A stretch of DNA of 64,000 nt from Hymenobacter sp. APR13 (GCF_000737515.1 NZ_CP006587.1:2599001-2663000), one strand, 5' to 3'. Counted from the first letter of the stretch, positions 7,868 through 15,662 are shown. A program made the numbers and translations. The notes: generated from the sequence alone by a model not told the origin.

Positions 7868-9494
7868 CCACACCCCCGACCCACGCCCCACCGGCGACCT
7901 GGAGCACCTGTTCCGGCAGAAGTTTGCCGAGGCGGAGGTGACTCCGCGGGCCAGCCTCTGGGAGCAGCTCGACCACGAGCTGCTGGTGCAGCAGAATGAT
8001 ACCTACCGCCGCCGGCTGCTGGGTTACCGCTGGGCCGCGGCGGCCTCGCTGCTGCTGCTGGCTGGCGGTGGCACCTGGCTGACGCTGCAACCGAATGCTC
8101 CCGGCGTGGCTTCTGCTCCCGCCTCGGCGGCTTCCGACCTCCGCAACAGCGGCACCCCGGCTGGCACAGCCGGTGCCAGCCGTTCGTACGAGGCCGGCAG
8201 CTATGGTTTGCAGCCCAGTCTGGCTGGCGTGGCCGCCAACAGCTTCCGTCAGCCCACCGCCGACCCGGGTGCCGCCCCGGCCACTGGCGCCGCGTCGGCC
8301 ACCGATTATACGCTGGCCAGCGCGTCGGCCGCTCCGCAGGCTGCCCCGGCAGCCGACCGTGCCAGCACCTACCTGCCTGCCTCCTTCGGGCAGCGTTTCG
8401 GGCTGTATGAGGGTCGGCAGCCCGCTGCCACCCTTTCGGGCTCCTCGCTGATGCAGGAAGCGGGCTACACGGTGGTTGTGGGTACTGCGCCCTGGTCGGC
8501 GGGGCGCAACATCGAGTCGGTACTGAGCCGGGCGGCGGGCTTTGGCAACACTACCGCCACTGGCTTCGGCCGCCCCGATATGCTGACTTCCATGGCCGCG
8601 GCGCCGGCGGCTTCCAGCATACTGCTGGCTGCCGCTGCACCCCGAAAGCAGGTTTCGCCGGCCCAGCAGCTAGAAGAAGAGCAGCCCGCGCCGGCCCGGC
8701 GGCGGCGCTGGAAGCTGAGTGCCGGCTATGCCGCTTCGGCCTTCAACCCCAACATCGACTATTCGCGGGCTTCCGCCATCAGTGCGTCTAATTCTGTAAG
8801 CTTTAGCCCGGCTACCTTCCAGGTGCAGGCCTACGAAATGGCGGCTTCTGAGTACCGCTCCACGCTGCAGTCTGGCCTAGGGCAGCAGGTGGCCGTGCTG
8901 GCCAGCTACCCGCTCAACAACAATTGGACCGTGGAAACCGGCCTGGCGGCTGGGCAGCAGGAGGCAACGGCGGCCAGCTCGTGGGCATTTCTGGACGGCA
9001 AATCCACGCTGGCCTCTACGCTCACCGCCGACCGTAACCAGAGCGGCGCCGTGCGGCCCAACGCCGACTTGTCGTTGCGCAACGTGCGCTACCGCTACCA
9101 GACGGCCAGCGTGCCGGTGAATGTGCGCTACGCCACCAACTCGAAAAAAGGTTGGGCACTGTACGCCAAAGTAGGGGCCGCCGTGAACGTGCTGCTGAAG
9201 TCCCGCACCGAGCTGGAGGGCGTGCCCGAAGCTACCACCACCTACACGCTGGCGTCCACCAACTCGCCTTACCGCAAGGTCATGGGCTCGGTGCAGAGCG
9301 GTGCCGGTGTCCGGTATCAGCCCGCCAACGCCACCTGGCGGCTGGCCCTGGGCCCGAAAGTGGAAGCCGGCCTCAACAGCCTGAATGACCGCCCAACCGG
9401 CAGCTTCACGCGCCGCAGCCGCCCGTATTCAGTGGGTCTGGAAGCCAGCGTGGAGTTCGGCAACACTACCTCTACAGCAGTTGCCCGCCGCTAA
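7848..9494 (+). CDS. Transmembrane protein with C-terminal beta-barrel-like domain
   Basis: 548 residues. Residues 1-50 are polar and helical (LEHLFRQKFAEAEVTPRASLWEQLDHEL). One membrane helix follows (YRWAAAASLLLLAGGGTWLTL, about residues 53-73), then about 200 residues of Ala/Pro/Ser-rich spacer. The last 250 residues consist of alternating strands that end in PYSVGLEASVEFGN, as in outer-membrane barrels. Bacteroidota commonly place such a gene directly behind an ECF sigma factor, where the N-terminal part acts like an anti-sigma factor. This ATG overlaps the sigma stop by 20 bases; TTG 7830 is an alternative. That it binds the sigma factor is inference. It lacks a normal signal peptide. 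Confidence 0.7.
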   Translation: MALSDPNHTPDPRPTGDLEHLFRQKFAEAEVTPRASLWEQLDHELLVQQNDTYRRRLLGYRWAAAASLLLLAGGGTWLTLQPNAPGVASAPASAASDLRNSGTPAGTAGASRSYEAGSYGLQPSLAGVAANSFRQPTADPGAAPATGAASATDYTLASASAAPQAAPAADRASTYLPASFGQRFGLYEGRQPAATLSGSSLMQEAGYTVVVGTAPWSAGRNIESVLSRAAGFGNTTATGFGRPDMLTSMAAAPAASSILLAAAAPRKQVSPAQQLEEEQPAPARRRRWKLSAGYAASAFNPNIDYSRASAISASNSVSFSPATFQVQAYEMAASEYRSTLQSGLGQQVAVLASYPLNNNWTVETGLAAGQQEATAASSWAFLDGKSTLASTLTADRNQSGAVRPNADLSLRNVRYRYQTASVPVNVRYATNSKKGWALYAKVGAAVNVLLKSRTELEGVPEATTTYTLASTNSPYRKVMGSVQSGAGVRYQPANATWRLALGPKVEAGLNSLNDRPTGSFTRRSRPYSVGLEASVEFGNTTSTAVARR

Positions 9495-9520
9495 CCTCAG
9501 GAGTAAGAACCATTCAATTT

Positions 9521-10111
9521 ATGCTTGCTATGCGCTACCTCTACTTGCTTTTGTTGGCCGGGGCCGTGGCCTCGTGCAACCGCCAGGAACCCGTGGAGCC
9601 GGAAATTCCGATCTGCCCACCCCTGGAGTGCTCCGACGGCACGTATGTGGCCGGTGAGCTGCTGGTAGGCATGCACGAAACCACCACGCTTCCGCAGACT
9701 TTCCAGCTCTTCAACAGCAATAGGTTCGTCATTAAATCGGTGATGGGGCCGGTGTACATCTCCGCCCTGCCCGCCGACAGCATCGACTATATGGTGCGGG
9801 AGCTGAACCGCAAGCCCTACATCAACACCGGGCCCTGGAAAGCGGTGAAGGACGGCAACGTATATCTGCACTACCAGACCCGCGCCCTTACCGTCATTCC
9901 GCGCCTGATGGATATGACCGAAGCCAACCAGCAGGACTGGCTGGCCACCGTGCAGCGGCTGGCGCTGCAGGAGCAGCCAACTATGGTGAAATCGTGCCAC
10001 CTGGGCGTGTCGCTCTGCGCCGAGAAGTTCTGGGCGCAGCAGCTGCCTCAGAACAGCCTGGTGAAGTGGGCCGAAATCAACAAAATTGTGCGGGTGCAGC
10101 CCGGCGGCTAG
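9521..10111 (+). CDS. Lipoprotein of unknown function
   Basis: 196 residues with a lipoprotein signal (MLAMRYLYLLLLAGAVASC; the lipobox Cys is residue 19). The body has no domain I recognise. It contains paired cysteines (CPPLEC near residues 32-37, and two more near residues 162 and 169) that could form disulfides outside the cell. It follows the sigma/membrane-protein pair by 26 bases and is followed by a terminator, so it looks like the third gene of that operon. ATG 9521 and ATG 9530 are both possible starts. Confidence 0.7.
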   Translation: MLAMRYLYLLLLAGAVASCNRQEPVEPEIPICPPLECSDGTYVAGELLVGMHETTTLPQTFQLFNSNRFVIKSVMGPVYISALPADSIDYMVRELNRKPYINTGPWKAVKDGNVYLHYQTRALTVIPRLMDMTEANQQDWLATVQRLALQEQPTMVKSCHLGVSLCAEKFWAQQLPQNSLVKWAEINKIVRVQPGG

Positions 10112-10132
10112 CCGCTGGTGCCGTATCATGTG

Positions 10133-10166
10133 AAAACCTGTTCGCCCGTCGGACAGGTTTTTTCGT
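10133..10166 (+). terminator. Terminator of the sigma/lipoprotein operon
   Basis: A 12-bp stem (AAAACCTGTTCG pairing with CGGACAGGTTTT, one G-U pair) is followed by TTTTTTCG. Confidence 0.85.
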
Positions 10167-10258
10167 TTGCCGGGAAACCTACACTTTGCTAACGCAGTTA
10201 TGCTAGGCTGGCTTTCTGGCCGGCGGCCGGGCGTTCCGGTGTCCTCTTTTCCTGTTGC

Positions 10259-12295
10259 ATGAAGTATCAACTCACCTCGGAATTCCAGCCCACCGGCGAC
10301 CAGCCCAAAGCCATTGCCCAACTGGTGCAGGGCGTGAACAACGGCGAGCCGGCGCAGGTGCTGCTGGGCGCCACCGGCACGGGCAAAACCTTCACCATGG
10401 CCAACGTCATTGCCGAGACCGGCAAGCCGGCCCTGGTGCTGTGCCACAACAAAACCCTGGCCGCCCAGCTCTACGGCGAGTTCAAGCAGTTCTTCCCCAA
10501 CAACGCCGTCGAGTACTACATCAGCTACTACGACTACTACCAGCCCGAAGCCTACATTGCCAGCTCCGACGTCTTCATCGAGAAGGACCTGGCCATCAAC
10601 CAGGAAATCGAGAAGCTGCGGCTGCACACCACGTCCACGCTGCTCTCGGGCCGCCGCGACGTGATTGTAATTGCCTCGGTGTCGTGCATCTACGGCATCG
10701 GCAACCCCGAGGAGTTCAGCAAAAACGTCATTTATCTGGCTCCCGGCCTGAAATACTCGCGCAACAACCTGCTCTACCAGTTTGTGCAGATCCTGTACTC
10801 GCGCACCGAAATGGAGTTCACGCGCGGCACGTTCCGGGTGAAAGGCGACACCGTGGACGTGTATCCGGCCTACGCCGACCACGCCTACCGGCTGTTCTTC
10901 TTCGGCGACGAAATCGAGGCCATCCACAAAATTGACCCGCAGAGCGGCAAGAAGCTGGCCGACGAGAAATCGGTGACCTTGTACCCGGCCCAATTGTTCG
11001 TGACCGGCAAAGACACGCTCAACCAGGCCATCAAGGAAATCCAGTTCGACCTCGTGCAGCAGCACGCCTACTTCGAGAAGGAGGGCCGCGACTCCGAAGC
11101 CAAGCGCATCATGGAGCGCACCGAGTTCGACCTGGAGATGATTCGGGAGCTGGGCTACTGCTCGGGCATTGAGAACTACTCGCGTTACTTCGACGGCCGC
11201 CAGCCCGGCACCCGGCCCTTCTGCCTGCTCGACTACTTCCCCGACGACTTCCTGCTGGTAGTAGACGAAAGCCACGCCACCATGCCCCAGATCCGGGCCA
11301 TGTGGGGCGGCGACCGGAGCCGCAAAACGGCCCTCATCGAGTACGGCTTTCGCCTGCCATCGGCTTTCGACAACCGTCCGCTTACGTTCAACGAGTTTGA
11401 GAGCATGTACCGGCAGGCGGTGTACGTGAGTGCCACGCCCGCCGACTACGAGCTCACCCAGGCCAATGGCGTGGTGGTGGAGCAGATCATCCGGCCCACC
11501 GGCCTGCTCGACCCCGAAATCGACCTGCGGCCCAGCGTCAACCAGATCGACGACCTGCTGGACGAGGTGGACAACCGCGTGAAGATGGGCGACCGGGTGC
11601 TGGTGACGACCCTTACTAAGCGCATGGCCGAGGAACTGCAGAAGTACATGGAGCGCCTGGGTATTAAGTCCAGCTACGTGCACTCTGATGTGAAAACCCT
11701 GGACCGGGTGGAAATCCTGCGCCAGCTGCGCCTCGGCGAAATCGACGTGCTCATCGGCGTGAACCTGCTCCGTGAAGGCCTCGACCTGCCCGAAGTGAGC
11801 CTGGTAGCCATCTTGGATGCCGATAAGGAAGGCTTCCTGCGCGACCAGCGCAGCCTGATCCAGACCATGGGCCGCGCCGCCCGAAACGACCGGGGTAAGG
11901 TGATTATGTACGCCGACCGCATGACCGGCTCTATGCAGCGCGCCATCGACGAAACCAACCGCCGCCGCGCCACCCAGCTGGCCTACAACCAGGAACACGG
12001 CATCACGCCGCGCACCGTGCGCAAGAGCCGCGAGGCCATCATGGAGCAGACTTCGCTGTCGGACTACCGCATTCAGGAGGGCACGGCCTACGTGGGTCCC
12101 GAGGCCGACGGCGGACTGGCCATTGCCGCCGAGCCGGTAGTAGCCATGATGGGCCGCACCGACCTGGAAAAGCTCATCAAGCAAACCGAAAAGCAAATGG
12201 AAGCCGCCGCTAAGGACCTGGACTTCCTCACCGCCGCCAAGCTTCGCGACGAGTTGGCCGCCCTCAAGCAGGTGCTCAAAACAAAGCGCGAATAA
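10259..12295 (+). CDS. uvrB: Excinuclease ABC subunit B
   Basis: 678 residues, full length. UvrB is the damage-verifying helicase-like subunit of nucleotide excision repair; it is loaded by UvrA and recruits UvrC. Visible features are Walker A GATGTGKT (about residue 38), the beta-hairpin tyrosines in YYISYYDYYQPEAYI (about residues 91-106), the DEAD-like box LVVDESH (about residue 335), helicase motifs in GVNLLREGLDLPEVSLV and QTMGRAARN, and a C-terminal UVR domain (about residues 635-675: LEKLIKQTEKQMEAAAKDLDF). A long frame on the opposite strand (9497-12196) is a codon-bias shadow. A hairpin at 12323-12360 ends the transcript. Confidence 0.98.
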   Translation: MKYQLTSEFQPTGDQPKAIAQLVQGVNNGEPAQVLLGATGTGKTFTMANVIAETGKPALVLCHNKTLAAQLYGEFKQFFPNNAVEYYISYYDYYQPEAYIASSDVFIEKDLAINQEIEKLRLHTTSTLLSGRRDVIVIASVSCIYGIGNPEEFSKNVIYLAPGLKYSRNNLLYQFVQILYSRTEMEFTRGTFRVKGDTVDVYPAYADHAYRLFFFGDEIEAIHKIDPQSGKKLADEKSVTLYPAQLFVTGKDTLNQAIKEIQFDLVQQHAYFEKEGRDSEAKRIMERTEFDLEMIRELGYCSGIENYSRYFDGRQPGTRPFCLLDYFPDDFLLVVDESHATMPQIRAMWGGDRSRKTALIEYGFRLPSAFDNRPLTFNEFESMYRQAVYVSATPADYELTQANGVVVEQIIRPTGLLDPEIDLRPSVNQIDDLLDEVDNRVKMGDRVLVTTLTKRMAEELQKYMERLGIKSSYVHSDVKTLDRVEILRQLRLGEIDVLIGVNLLREGLDLPEVSLVAILDADKEGFLRDQRSLIQTMGRAARNDRGKVIMYADRMTGSMQRAIDETNRRRATQLAYNQEHGITPRTVRKSREAIMEQTSLSDYRIQEGTAYVGPEADGGLAIAAEPVVAMMGRTDLEKLIKQTEKQMEAAAKDLDFLTAAKLRDELAALKQVLKTKRE

Positions 12296-12322
12296 GCGCC
12301 GCGCTTCAGAAGGTTATAAAAC

Positions 12323-12360
12323 AAAGCAGCCCCGTAGCAGAGATGCTACGGGGCTGCTTT
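12323..12360. terminator. Hairpin after uvrB, bidirectional
   Basis: 17-bp perfect arms (12323-12339 and 12344-12360) with a four-base loop. The T-rich side faces the minus strand, so it also sits where a terminator of the tRNA remnant at 12364-12411 would be. The intact tRNA-Gly at 20533 is laid out the same way. Confidence 0.75.
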
Positions 12361-12363
12361 GTG

Positions 12364-12411
12364 AATGAGCGAGAAACGAGGCCCGAACGCGCGACTCTCA
12401 GCTTATGAGGC
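12364..12411 (-). pseudogene. tRNA 3'-half remnant
   Basis: Read on the minus strand, this stretch carries an anticodon-loop-like CTCATAA, the 3' anticodon arm GCTGA, a variable loop, a T-loop TTCGGGC and the acceptor TTCTCGC. It aligns with the 3' half of the tRNA-Gly at 20533-20605. The loop would place CAT as anticodon, as in tRNA-Met. The T-stem no longer pairs and the 5' half (D arm and acceptor) is absent. It is a dead fragment; such 3' ends can mark an old integration site, but no integrase is present. Confidence 0.6.
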
Positions 12412-12473
12412 GATAATCTTGGTTCGAAGGAAAAACAGGTAAAGAGAGTACAGCTCTGCCAGCAGCGGCGGCG

Positions 12474-12581
12474 GCAGTTCTCGCGGCAGCCGGCTAAGCA
12501 TAAGCGGTAGGTTTTGCCTTGGTAGGCTAGGGGCAGCGCATTTTGGTCGGTCACCGTCACTTGGCAAACGGGGTACCGGTC
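12474..12581 (-). pseudogene. YHS-domain protein fragment
   Basis: On the minus strand, about 36 codons read YPVCQVTVTD, then ALPLAYQGKTYRLCLAGC. This is the YHS pattern (PVCxMxV, then YxGxxYxFCxxxC) found in copper/heavy-metal proteins and P-type ATPases. The Met of PVCGM and the Phe before the second Cys are changed. The frame continues into non-matching sequence on both sides. It abuts the ABC fragment on the other strand. I read it as a remnant, not a working gene. Confidence 0.55.
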
Positions 12582-12716
12582 GGCTTTTGTTTGTTGGGCC
12601 AGAACGGGGCAGGCAAAACCACCATCAACTTGTTTCTGGAGTTTCTGCAGCCCACGGCTGGCCAAGCGCTGCTGGGCGGGTTAAGCGTGGCCGAGCAGCC
12701 GCTCGAAACCCGGCGG
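12582..12716 (+). pseudogene. ABC transporter ATP-binding domain fragment
   Basis: About 45 codons read LLGQNGAGKTTINLFLEFLQ, then PTAGQALLGGLSVAEQPLETRR. This is the Walker A region of an ABC ATPase (normally GPNGAGKTTTI; one Thr codon seems lost) and the strand after it. The ABC signature LSGGQ, Walker B and everything else are absent, and the frame then runs into a hairpin. It is clearly a fragment. Confidence 0.75.
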
Positions 12717-12719
12717 CTG

Positions 12720-12790
12720 CCGCGCCTCAAGCAGAAAAGCCCCCTCGTTCCAACCGGCGGAACAAGGGGGCTTTTCTGCTTGAGGCGCGG
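12720..12790. repeat. Large inverted repeat, 32-bp arms, terminator-like
   Basis: Arms 12720-12751 and 12759-12790 match at 31 of 32 positions with a 7-base loop. The inner part (AGCCCCC stem followed by TTTTCTG) looks like a standard terminator usable in both directions. The extra outer arms go beyond what a terminator needs and end where the ABC fragment stops. Confidence 0.8.
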
Positions 12791-12810
12791 TTTGTCAGGC
12801 CGCCTGAGGC

Positions 12811-14010
12811 CTAGTGGCCGTCTTCGCTGTCCACGTCGGCCCCGATGAGCGCCAGGCGCAGCGGCTGGCCAGCCACGCTGAAAGTCTGCTTGTCGGCTAG
12901 GTCTACCTTGCGCAGCATATGCACCTTGCCCTGCGGCGCGTTGGACACATACACGTAGCGGCGGCTGGCAGCCAGATACGGGGTGGCCGTTTTAGCATCG
13001 AGCACGCTGCTGAGCGAGCGGCTGGCCTTGCGCGTGCCGGTGGCCGCGTCGTAGAGGCTCAGGGTGCCGTCCTCGTCCAGAATCATCACGTTTTCGCCTT
13101 CCTCATCCAGCGCTACCCGAATAAACTTGGCGGTGCTGCCAACCTGCGTCATGGTGTTGCTGGCGGGGTCGATGCGGAACACGCCGTAGTTGTTGCGCGA
13201 GCCCAGGAAAGTGCGCGCCTTTTTGGCGTAGTAGATGGTCGAGAGCCAGTTGGAACCCGCCCCGGCCGGGTACGGAATCAGCCGCTGCTCGCCGGTCTGC
13301 CGGATGACCAGCACCCCGTCCGGCGCCCCGAACAGCGCCTGCTGCCCGTCGCCGGCGTCACCATGGATGCCTTGTGTGGCGATGGTGGGGGCGTTGACCA
13401 CGGCGCCCTGCACATTCACGATTTTCACCTGCTCGGGCAGCGAGCCGGCCACCGTGTTGTTTTTGTGCGTCACGGCGTAGTTGCCGTTATCGAACAGAAT
13501 CATGGCGCCGTGGTGGGCGGCCCCGGTAGCGAAGTTGGCCGGAGCCGGTAGCGTGTGCAGCTGGCCTTCCTCCACGTAGCTGATGGAGGCGTTGCCGTCG
13601 TTGAAGAGGCTGAACTTGTTGTGCGAGGCCAGCACGTGGCTGGGCGTGGGTGCCGTGGATTTGGTCAGGCCCCATTTGGGCGTGCCTTTCACGTGCACGT
13701 GCTCGTCGTGGCGCTCAATGCCGGTGTCGAAGAACTCCACCAGGCTGTTGGCGGTGCTGACCACTGCCGCCCAGCGCCCCGAAGACGAGGCGTACACGGC
13801 GCTGCCCCCGAACGAGGACGTAAAAGCGCTCTGCTCGTTTTTGGCGGGGTCGAGCAGGGTCACGGCCGTGCTGGTTTTGTCGGTGACGAGCACCCGGGCA
13901 AAGGCACTCTCGGTTTCCGGCTTGGCCGGCTCATCGTCCGACTTGTCGCAGGAGGTAAATGCGCCGGCCGAGAGAACGGCCAGCAAAGGGTAGAGCAGTT
14001 TGTGCTTCAT
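12811..14010 (-). CDS. AztD-like zinc-binding beta-propeller lipoprotein
   Basis: 399 residues with a lipoprotein signal (LLYPLLAVLSAGAFTSC, Cys about residue 21). The rest is a run of propeller-like blades. Features shared with the periplasmic zinc metallochaperone AztD are the early His cluster HDEHVHVKGTPKWG (about residues 100-113), the later HHGA (about 166), GIHGDAGDGQQALFGAPDGVLV (about 214-235) and FLGSRNNYGVFRIDP (about 269-283). AztD hands zinc to the AztC solute-binding protein of an ABC importer; no aztABC genes are next to this copy. The Fur-family gene lies upstream on the same strand, with operator-like palindromes between them. The zinc role is inference; the family match is by eye. 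Confidence 0.6.
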   Translation of the reverse strand: MKHKLLYPLLAVLSAGAFTSCDKSDDEPAKPETESAFARVLVTDKTSTAVTLLDPAKNEQSAFTSSFGGSAVYASSSGRWAAVVSTANSLVEFFDTGIERHDEHVHVKGTPKWGLTKSTAPTPSHVLASHNKFSLFNDGNASISYVEEGQLHTLPAPANFATGAAHHGAMILFDNGNYAVTHKNNTVAGSLPEQVKIVNVQGAVVNAPTIATQGIHGDAGDGQQALFGAPDGVLVIRQTGEQRLIPYPAGAGSNWLSTIYYAKKARTFLGSRNNYGVFRIDPASNTMTQVGSTAKFIRVALDEEGENVMILDEDGTLSLYDAATGTRKASRSLSSVLDAKTATPYLAASRRYVYVSNAPQGKVHMLRKVDLADKQTFSVAGQPLRLALIGADVDSEDGH

Positions 14011-14055
14011 AGCGCCGCAGCTGAAAGGATGAATGATGCTGCAAAACTATTAAAC

Positions 14056-14076
14056 GAAACATTGTTGCAAAATATA
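14056..14076 (-). promoter_or_regulatory. Operator-like site upstream of the AztD-like gene
   Basis: GAAACATTGTTGCAAAATAT, 46-66 bases upstream of the lipoprotein start. It aligns with one orientation of the perfect palindrome at 14160-14184 (GAAACATTGCTTCAATATA). Position and likeness suggest a Fur/Zur operator over the promoter. Confidence 0.5.
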
Positions 14077-14159
14077 AAACATGAAAATTAGTGTCTTTTT
14101 AAATTCAAGAGATGTTTATGCTCCTATTTTACTGATAGGTAATCGTCAGTTAAGTTAAT

Positions 14160-14184
14160 TATATTGAAGCAATGTTTCAATATA
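14160..14184. promoter_or_regulatory. 25-bp palindrome, candidate Zur/Fur box
   Basis: Perfect 9-base arms TATATTGAA and TTCAATATA with a 7-base spacer, in the AT-rich gap between the Fur-family gene and the AztD-like gene. Size, symmetry and AT content fit a Fur-family dimer site. Confidence 0.55.
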
Positions 14185-14241
14185 AGAGTCGAGCATAAAA
14201 GCACCGCGCCGACTGCGGGCCGGCACAGGGTTATCTGGCAC

Positions 14242-14256
14242 ATATTGAAATGTTTA
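14242..14256. promoter_or_regulatory. Third, partial operator-like site
   Basis: ATATTGAAATGTTTA repeats one arm of the 14160-14184 palindrome and then diverges. It lies close to the end of the Fur-family gene. Weak alone; counted because it is the third copy in 200 bases. Confidence 0.35.
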
Positions 14257-14303
14257 CCGCCGGCTATTCACCGCGCGGCATCTGCCGCCGGCGGCCAGGT
14301 GGT

Positions 14304-14732
14304 TTAGGAAGGCTGGCACTCGCGGCAGGTGCCGGACAGCAGATAGTCGCGGGTCTGGGCCTCGAACTTGGCTGGCAGCGTCACGGCCGGAATGGCCACT
14401 TGGTTGAGGCAGAAGATGTGCTGGCAGGCCGTGCACTTGAAGTGCACGTGGTTGTCGAAGTGGGCCTGGGCGCTGCACTCAATGGAGCAGGAAGCATACC
14501 GGATGATGTCGGAAGCGTCAATCACGCGGTGAATCAGGCCGCTTTCCTCGAACGACTTCAGCGTCCGGTAGAGCGTGATACGGTCGGTATCGGGGGGCAG
14601 CAGCTGCTCGATTTCCCCGCCGGACAGCGCGTACGTAGCCTCCGAGAGCACCTGTAGCACCGCTTTGCGCACGGGGGTCTGGCGAAGGCCGTGTTTGCTT
14701 AACGTCTGGGCAAGGCGGTCGGGGGAGGTCAT
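14304..14732 (-). CDS. Fur-family transcriptional regulator, probably Zur-like
   Basis: 142 residues from ATG 14732; seven more upstream codons (MPPLPLP) are not needed. A winged helix comes first (LRQTPVRKAVLQVL, then DRITLYRTLKSFEESGLIHRV). The dimer/metal domain follows, with HFDNHVHFKCTACQ and a C-terminal CRECQ, giving the two CxxC pairs of the structural zinc site. Fur proteins repress when metal-loaded. The iron, zinc or peroxide type cannot be set from sequence alone, but the AztD-like lipoprotein downstream points to zinc. A TACTTTTG -7 element lies upstream at 14797-14804. Confidence 0.88.
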   Translation of the reverse strand: MTSPDRLAQTLSKHGLRQTPVRKAVLQVLSEATYALSGGEIEQLLPPDTDRITLYRTLKSFEESGLIHRVIDASDIIRYASCSIECSAQAHFDNHVHFKCTACQHIFCLNQVAIPAVTLPAKFEAQTRDYLLSGTCRECQPS

Positions 14733-14796
14733 GGGCAGGGGCAGCGGAGGCAAAGAGGCGCAACGGTGCGCCCCGGTTACAACAGCGTAACCGCCA

Positions 14797-14804
14797 CAAA
14801 AGTA
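14797..14804 (-). promoter_or_regulatory. -7 element (TACTTTTG) for the Fur-family gene
   Basis: Matches TAnnTTTG on the minus strand, about 65 bases before the start codon. No good TTG element was found at the usual distance. Confidence 0.45.
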
Positions 14805-15347
14805 ACGAAGTTGGAACGGGCCGTATGCCGATGCAGCACGATAGGGTAGAACGCAGGCTGCAGATTAGTAGCAACTCTTGGCTTACGATTGTACCAGCAA
14901 AGCTGATTCTATTACCAGAGCAGCATACGTCACGCTGGTTAGCCCGACATTCCCGCAACGCAGCTGCATCATCGGCTCATTACACCAGCCAGCAAAACAC
15001 GCTGCCTCCCCGGGGCTGGAAGGCAAAGTAGCATGTAGGTGCATTAGGCAACGGCTGCCGTAACAGCAGCTTTTCATCCGAATAACAATCCATCTGAGGC
15101 CAGCAATGATGAGGAGGCGGAAGTACACCCCGCTTTTCTCGCGCACGTTGTTCCTCCAGGCAGGTTGGAAGAGGCTGCTGTCGATGCTCACCCCCAGCAG
15201 TGCGGTGATGAGGGCTTGGTAAAAGAGGCGGGACGTTGCCTGACTAGCGGCTGGCACTTCCTAAGAACCATAGACGGATGTTGGCCATAAACTCGACAAT
15301 ATCCTTCCCGTCCAATTTCCAGTATAGCGCCCAACTACGGTTTTGCT
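14805..15347. other. Worn intergenic stretch
   Basis: Apart from the decayed minus-strand frame at 15050-15310 I see no gene, RNA or repeat here. Base composition is less GC-rich than in neighbouring genes, which fits decayed sequence. Confidence 0.5.
15050..15310 (-). pseudogene. Possible decayed coding remnant
   Basis: On the minus strand one frame reads DIVEFMANIRLWFLGSASR and then stops. The next frame continues plausibly (ATSRLFYQALITALLGVSID, then SLFQPAWRNNVREKSG and YFRLLIIAGLRWIVIRM) before becoming meaningless. The composition is protein-like, with amphipathic and hydrophobic segments, and the join at about 15250 would need a one- or two-base shift. I do not recognise the family. 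It may be part of a lost membrane protein or transposase. Confidence 0.3.
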
Positions 15348-15662
15348 ATGCTCCCATCCAATACCCTTACGGCTACTGCCAACCCCTCTGTTGCCACGCT
15401 CATTCCTTTGCTGCACACGCTACGGGGAGAGTTGCTGCAACTGCTTCCATTGCATCCGTACCGGCTTGCCCGCCTGAACCGGATAGCGGACTAGCTAACG
15501 TACATCGTGGAAATGTGGCCGCCGGCGCAGTGGCCTGCCCGCTCTACCCGAGGTGACGTGGTGCCATCGGCAACGGAGTTGCTCACGTACTTGACAAAAC
15601 TACCGGCCGAAGCGGGTGTTCGGCAGCAGGAATTGCGCCGGATCCTGACCTTGCTGCTCTAA
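15348..15662 (+). pseudogene. 104-codon helical ORF with one internal amber stop
   Basis: From ATG 15348 the frame reads 48 codons (ending LLPLHPYRLARLNRIAD), meets TAG at 15492-15494, and then continues in the same frame for 55 protein-like codons (LTYIVEMWPPAQWPARSTRG, then VPSATELLTYLTKLPAEAGV and QELRRILTLLL) to TAA at 15660. TAG is a normal stop in most genes here, so recoding is unlikely. A single change from GAG or CAG explains it. The product would be a small soluble helical protein of unknown family. It lies 300 bases upstream of the sensor kinase. Confidence 0.5.

Noticed and set aside
9497..12196. A 899-codon open frame on the minus strand opposite uvrB and its upstream genes
   Set aside because: His/Val/Gly/Gln-rich composition is the mirror of GC-rich coding on the other strand, and UvrB on the plus strand is certain.
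12364..12411. A functional tRNA-Met or tRNA-Gly
   Set aside because: The 5' half is missing and the T-stem does not pair.
12306..12665. A 119-residue minus-strand protein containing the YHS motif
   Set aside because: Only about 36 codons look like YHS; the rest runs through a tRNA remnant and a terminator, so it is treated as a gene fragment.
14883..15257. A 124-residue intact minus-strand gene
   Set aside because: Only its first half looks protein-like and it seems to continue an upstream frame through a shift; listed as a possible remnant instead.
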